A stretch of DNA of 8,839 nucleotides from Rhodocyclaceae bacterium (lineage in GTDB: Bacteria; Pseudomonadota; Gammaproteobacteria; Burkholderiales; Rhodocyclaceae), in assembly GCA_030689585.1 (NCBI GenBank), contig JAUYFZ010000134.1, forward strand, positions 1 to 8,839, given 5' to 3'. The notes under the pieces were generated by a model, which had not been told where the DNA came from, made no database searches, and saw nothing but the letters and a program-made list of their open reading frames with translations. The number at the start of each line of letters is the position of its first letter. Position 1 is the first letter of the stretch. The translations under genes and the position numbers were made by a program. Positions 7,236-8,839 of the stretch are shown one piece after another.

Positions 7236-8644
7236 GTCTTGAATTGTAATGTGCCGCTGAGCAAGTCACTCGATAGTCGTGCCATTTCTTCGTCGACATG
7301 GCGTTTCTGCCAGCGCGCGAATTCAGATGAACGAAGAGCATAGCGTGCCAAGACTCCTTCGTGTAGTCGCCTCAACTCATCCACAAGGATCGACTCCAGA
7401 TTTTTCGAATCGATCCCATCGGCCTTTTTCTTAACATTCCGCCGAATGACATCAAGTGGGTCTTGATCAGGATGCATAACCACCTCATGAATGGTCTCTT
7501 TGATGACATCCCGATAGGCCAAACGCAACGGATCAGGTTCAGTCTGGTTTTGCTTAATGGCAAGATATTCCTGAGTGGAACGTTCATAGGCCCATAGGTA
7601 AAGGTCGCGAAGAAGTTCAACGCGAGTCAATTCGTACACACCCAGAATGGCGCGACTGTACGCTTGCTCCGGCACACCAATAAAAGTGAGCGGGCACAAG
7701 TTAGCCTGTATCAGCGGCAGGTTGGCTGCAAGTCGCGATGTACGCTTATTAATGTCCGCAAAGGGTTGCAAGTAAGGCAAATGCACCATAACGAAGAAGG
7801 ATTGTTCGAATGGGTCGTCAATTCGATTTGCTTTTTCTAACACGATGTCCAAGACCTCGCCGATCTGCGCAGGTAACGTAAGCGGTTTGTAAACGCTCTT
7901 GGCGATCTCGACAGTATGCTGACGTAGCCGCCCTTCATCAGCCGGATTGGGTAGCAGGTTTTCCGATAGCGCACTATGTAGATTGAGCAGGGTGTAGCGG
8001 TTGAACCCTGCACGGTCGGCATTTTCGACAAGCAGTTCGATGGCCGCTTTGTGGTTCAATATCATTTGAGTTTCGATGGCTGCCTTGCCATGAGCCACCT
8101 TGCCCTGCAAAATCAACTCGCGAGTATCGAGCCGCGTATAAGTATTCCCCTCTAGTTGGCTGGAAGCCCACGACAGATCAATCAAAAAACGATCGAGAAT
8201 GGCACGACCATAGGTTCCGGCGGGCAAGCGTGCTTGTCCCGTATCGCCCATCTTTCTCAATTGGCGACGTAACGGCTCGGATAAATACCAAGTTCGATTG
8301 GGTTGATAGGCTTCAACAAAATCACGCTGATACCCAACCGGTTTACGAGCTTCTGTGGGTTGGTCAACATAAGCGAGAACATCCACACTATCGGCAGACA
8401 ATGGGATGTGCCGTGGGAAAACGTTCTTCTCGGCAAGGAAGGACATCTCATCAGTTCTGACGGCACGATAGCGACGGGCACGTCCTTTTCCGACAGCAAC
8501 GATCCGTCCTTCTTCAATCAGTTGAGAAATCCATCGCTGAGCAGTTCTGCGTGCTAGGTCACGATGCTTGCCGAGAAGGTCAATGAGCGACAATCCAACA
8601 GGTGCTTCCTGAATGCTCTGGAGTAGGTCTGTCAAGGTGGGCAT
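7232..8644 (-). CDS. Fic-family protein with N-terminal winged helix and altered Fic motif
   Basis: Fic proteins usually transfer AMP or another nucleotide group to a hydroxyl on a target protein. This 470-residue protein has an N-terminal winged helix-turn-helix (about 1-62; RRTAQRWISQLIEEGRI then a basic wing GKGRARRYR), a middle segment, and a Fic domain at about 140-350. An inhibitory-helix motif of the class II type is visible at 161-167 (SSQLEGN; S-xxx-E-G with Glu165). The Fic core reads QPFADINKRTSR at 293-304, where HPFx(D/E)GN(G/K)RxxR is expected, so the catalytic His is Gln293 (codon CAA). Asp297, Asn299, Arg301 and Arg304 remain. The charged C-terminal region (about 370-470) is unassigned. 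AMPylation may therefore be weak or absent, with the protein acting mainly as a regulator, possibly of itself through the repeats upstream. No Shine-Dalgarno sequence precedes the ATG. Sampled stretches look lower in GC (about 43-52%) than narG (about 58-63%), which suggests acquisition. Confidence 0.88.
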   Translation of the reverse strand: MPTLTDLLQSIQEAPVGLSLIDLLGKHRDLARRTAQRWISQLIEEGRIVAVGKGRARRYRAVRTDEMSFLAEKNVFPRHIPLSADSVDVLAYVDQPTEARKPVGYQRDFVEAYQPNRTWYLSEPLRRQLRKMGDTGQARLPAGTYGRAILDRFLIDLSWASSQLEGNTYTRLDTRELILQGKVAHGKAAIETQMILNHKAAIELLVENADRAGFNRYTLLNLHSALSENLLPNPADEGRLRQHTVEIAKSVYKPLTLPAQIGEVLDIVLEKANRIDDPFEQSFFVMVHLPYLQPFADINKRTSRLAANLPLIQANLCPLTFIGVPEQAYSRAILGVYELTRVELLRDLYLWAYERSTQEYLAIKQNQTEPDPLRLAYRDVIKETIHEVVMHPDQDPLDVIRRNVKKKADGIDSKNLESILVDELRRLHEGVLARYALRSSEFARWQKRHVDEEMARLSSDLLSGTLQFKT

Positions 8645-8653
8645 CGGTTTGTT

Positions 8654-8710
8654 TGGCGCAGTTTATTCAAAAAGTGGCGCAATTGTGGCGCATTTTCAGA
8701 AACTGCGCCA
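8654..8710 (-). promoter_or_regulatory. Probable operator/promoter of the fic gene: four TGGCGCA/TGCGCCA units
   Basis: On the plus strand TGGCGCA occurs at 8654-8660, 8675-8681 and 8686-8692, and its inverse TGCGCCA at 8704-8710. The first three are 21 and 11 bases apart, two turns and one turn of the helix, so they face the same side of the DNA. The outermost pair extends to a perfect 11-base inverted repeat (8654-8664 with 8700-8710). The array ends about ten bases upstream of the fic ATG. A possible -10 hexamer, TTGAAT on the minus strand at 8665-8670, lies between units one and two, with only a poor -35. The winged helix of the Fic protein is the obvious candidate binder, which would give autoregulation; this is inference. 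Confidence 0.55.
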
Positions 8711-8740
8711 GCACTTCAAACCATCCCACTAAAAAACGAA

Positions 8741-8839
8741 AACTAGCCCTTCTGGGTCAATCCATGCTCGGTAGCATAAACCGCTGCTTGAACGCGGCTG
8801 GTCATATTAAGTTTCTTCAAGATACCTTGAATATGGATT
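8741..8839. repeat. Direct repeat copy 2: 3' end of another narL, running off the window
   Basis: This is identical to 6766-6864 in the same orientation, offset 1975 bases. The fic gene, its operator region and the shortened narL lie between the starts of the two copies. The match is exactly 99 bases because the window ends here. Confidence 0.97.
8743..8839 (-). CDS. narL: NarL-type response regulator, only the C-terminal end inside the window
   Basis: The minus strand reads into the last 31 codons and the TAG stop (8743-8745) of a narL gene. They encode the second half of the recognition helix and the following helix (IHIQGILKKLNMTSRVQAAV and on), identical in DNA to the shortened narL at 6768. 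The rest lies beyond the right edge, so it cannot be said whether this copy has a complete receiver. If it does, it would be the working nitrate response regulator, with a narX sensor gene likely further upstream. Downstream of its stop the minus strand has a T-rich stretch (TTTTCGTTTTTT) that might help end transcription, but no good stem precedes it. Then follows the fic control region. Confidence 0.75.
   Translation of the reverse strand, partial: IHIQGILKKLNMTSRVQAAVYATEHGLTQKG

Noticed and set aside
8654..8710. The repeats upstream of fic as a CRISPR array or as the ends of a mobile element
   Set aside because: The units are only 7 bases long with gaps of 4 to 14 bases, and there is no transposase or target-site duplication. 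An operator explains them better.

Overview
The window holds the start of a respiratory nitrate reductase operon and its regulator region, all on the minus strand. Read 5'->3' on that strand (right to left in window coordinates), the order is: 3' end of a narL-type gene (8839-8743), a winged-helix Fic-family gene (8644-7232), a shortened narL-type gene (7235-6768), narK1 (6620-5349), narK2 (5323-3686) and narG (3667 to beyond position 1). narG lacks only its last few codons. narH, narJ and narI would be expected beyond the left edge. No tRNA, rRNA, CRISPR array or insertion sequence is visible, and no stretch over 300 bases lacks a gene.

The narK1-narK2-narG layout with a NarL-type regulator beside it is typical of denitrifying or nitrate-respiring Proteobacteria. 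Protein style and moderate GC suggest a beta- or gammaproteobacterium, beta more likely. I cannot name a genus. The three nar genes look intact and functional: NarG keeps its Fe-S and molybdenum ligands, and both transporters keep the two transport arginines and the nitrate signature motifs. They are spaced 17-25 bases apart with good ribosome binding sites and should form one transcript. NarK1 and NarK2 bring nitrate in and nitrite out, and NarG reduces nitrate on the cytoplasmic side of the membrane.

The unusual part is 6766-8839. A Fic-family gene with an N-terminal DNA-binding domain sits between two narL sequences that are identical over 99 bases, up to the window edge. Its stop codon overlaps the start of the nearer narL in an ATGA. 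That narL is missing about 70 residues from the middle of its receiver domain, including the phosphoacceptor aspartate, yet remains in frame with an intact DNA-binding domain. The Fic protein carries an inhibitory-helix motif but has Gln where the Fic motif normally has its catalytic His. Its upstream region has four copies of TGGCGCA/TGCGCCA, three of them spaced at whole helical turns, which looks like an operator. This may be a rearranged regulatory cassette ahead of the nar operon. An assembly artefact at the 99-base terminal repeat must be excluded first.
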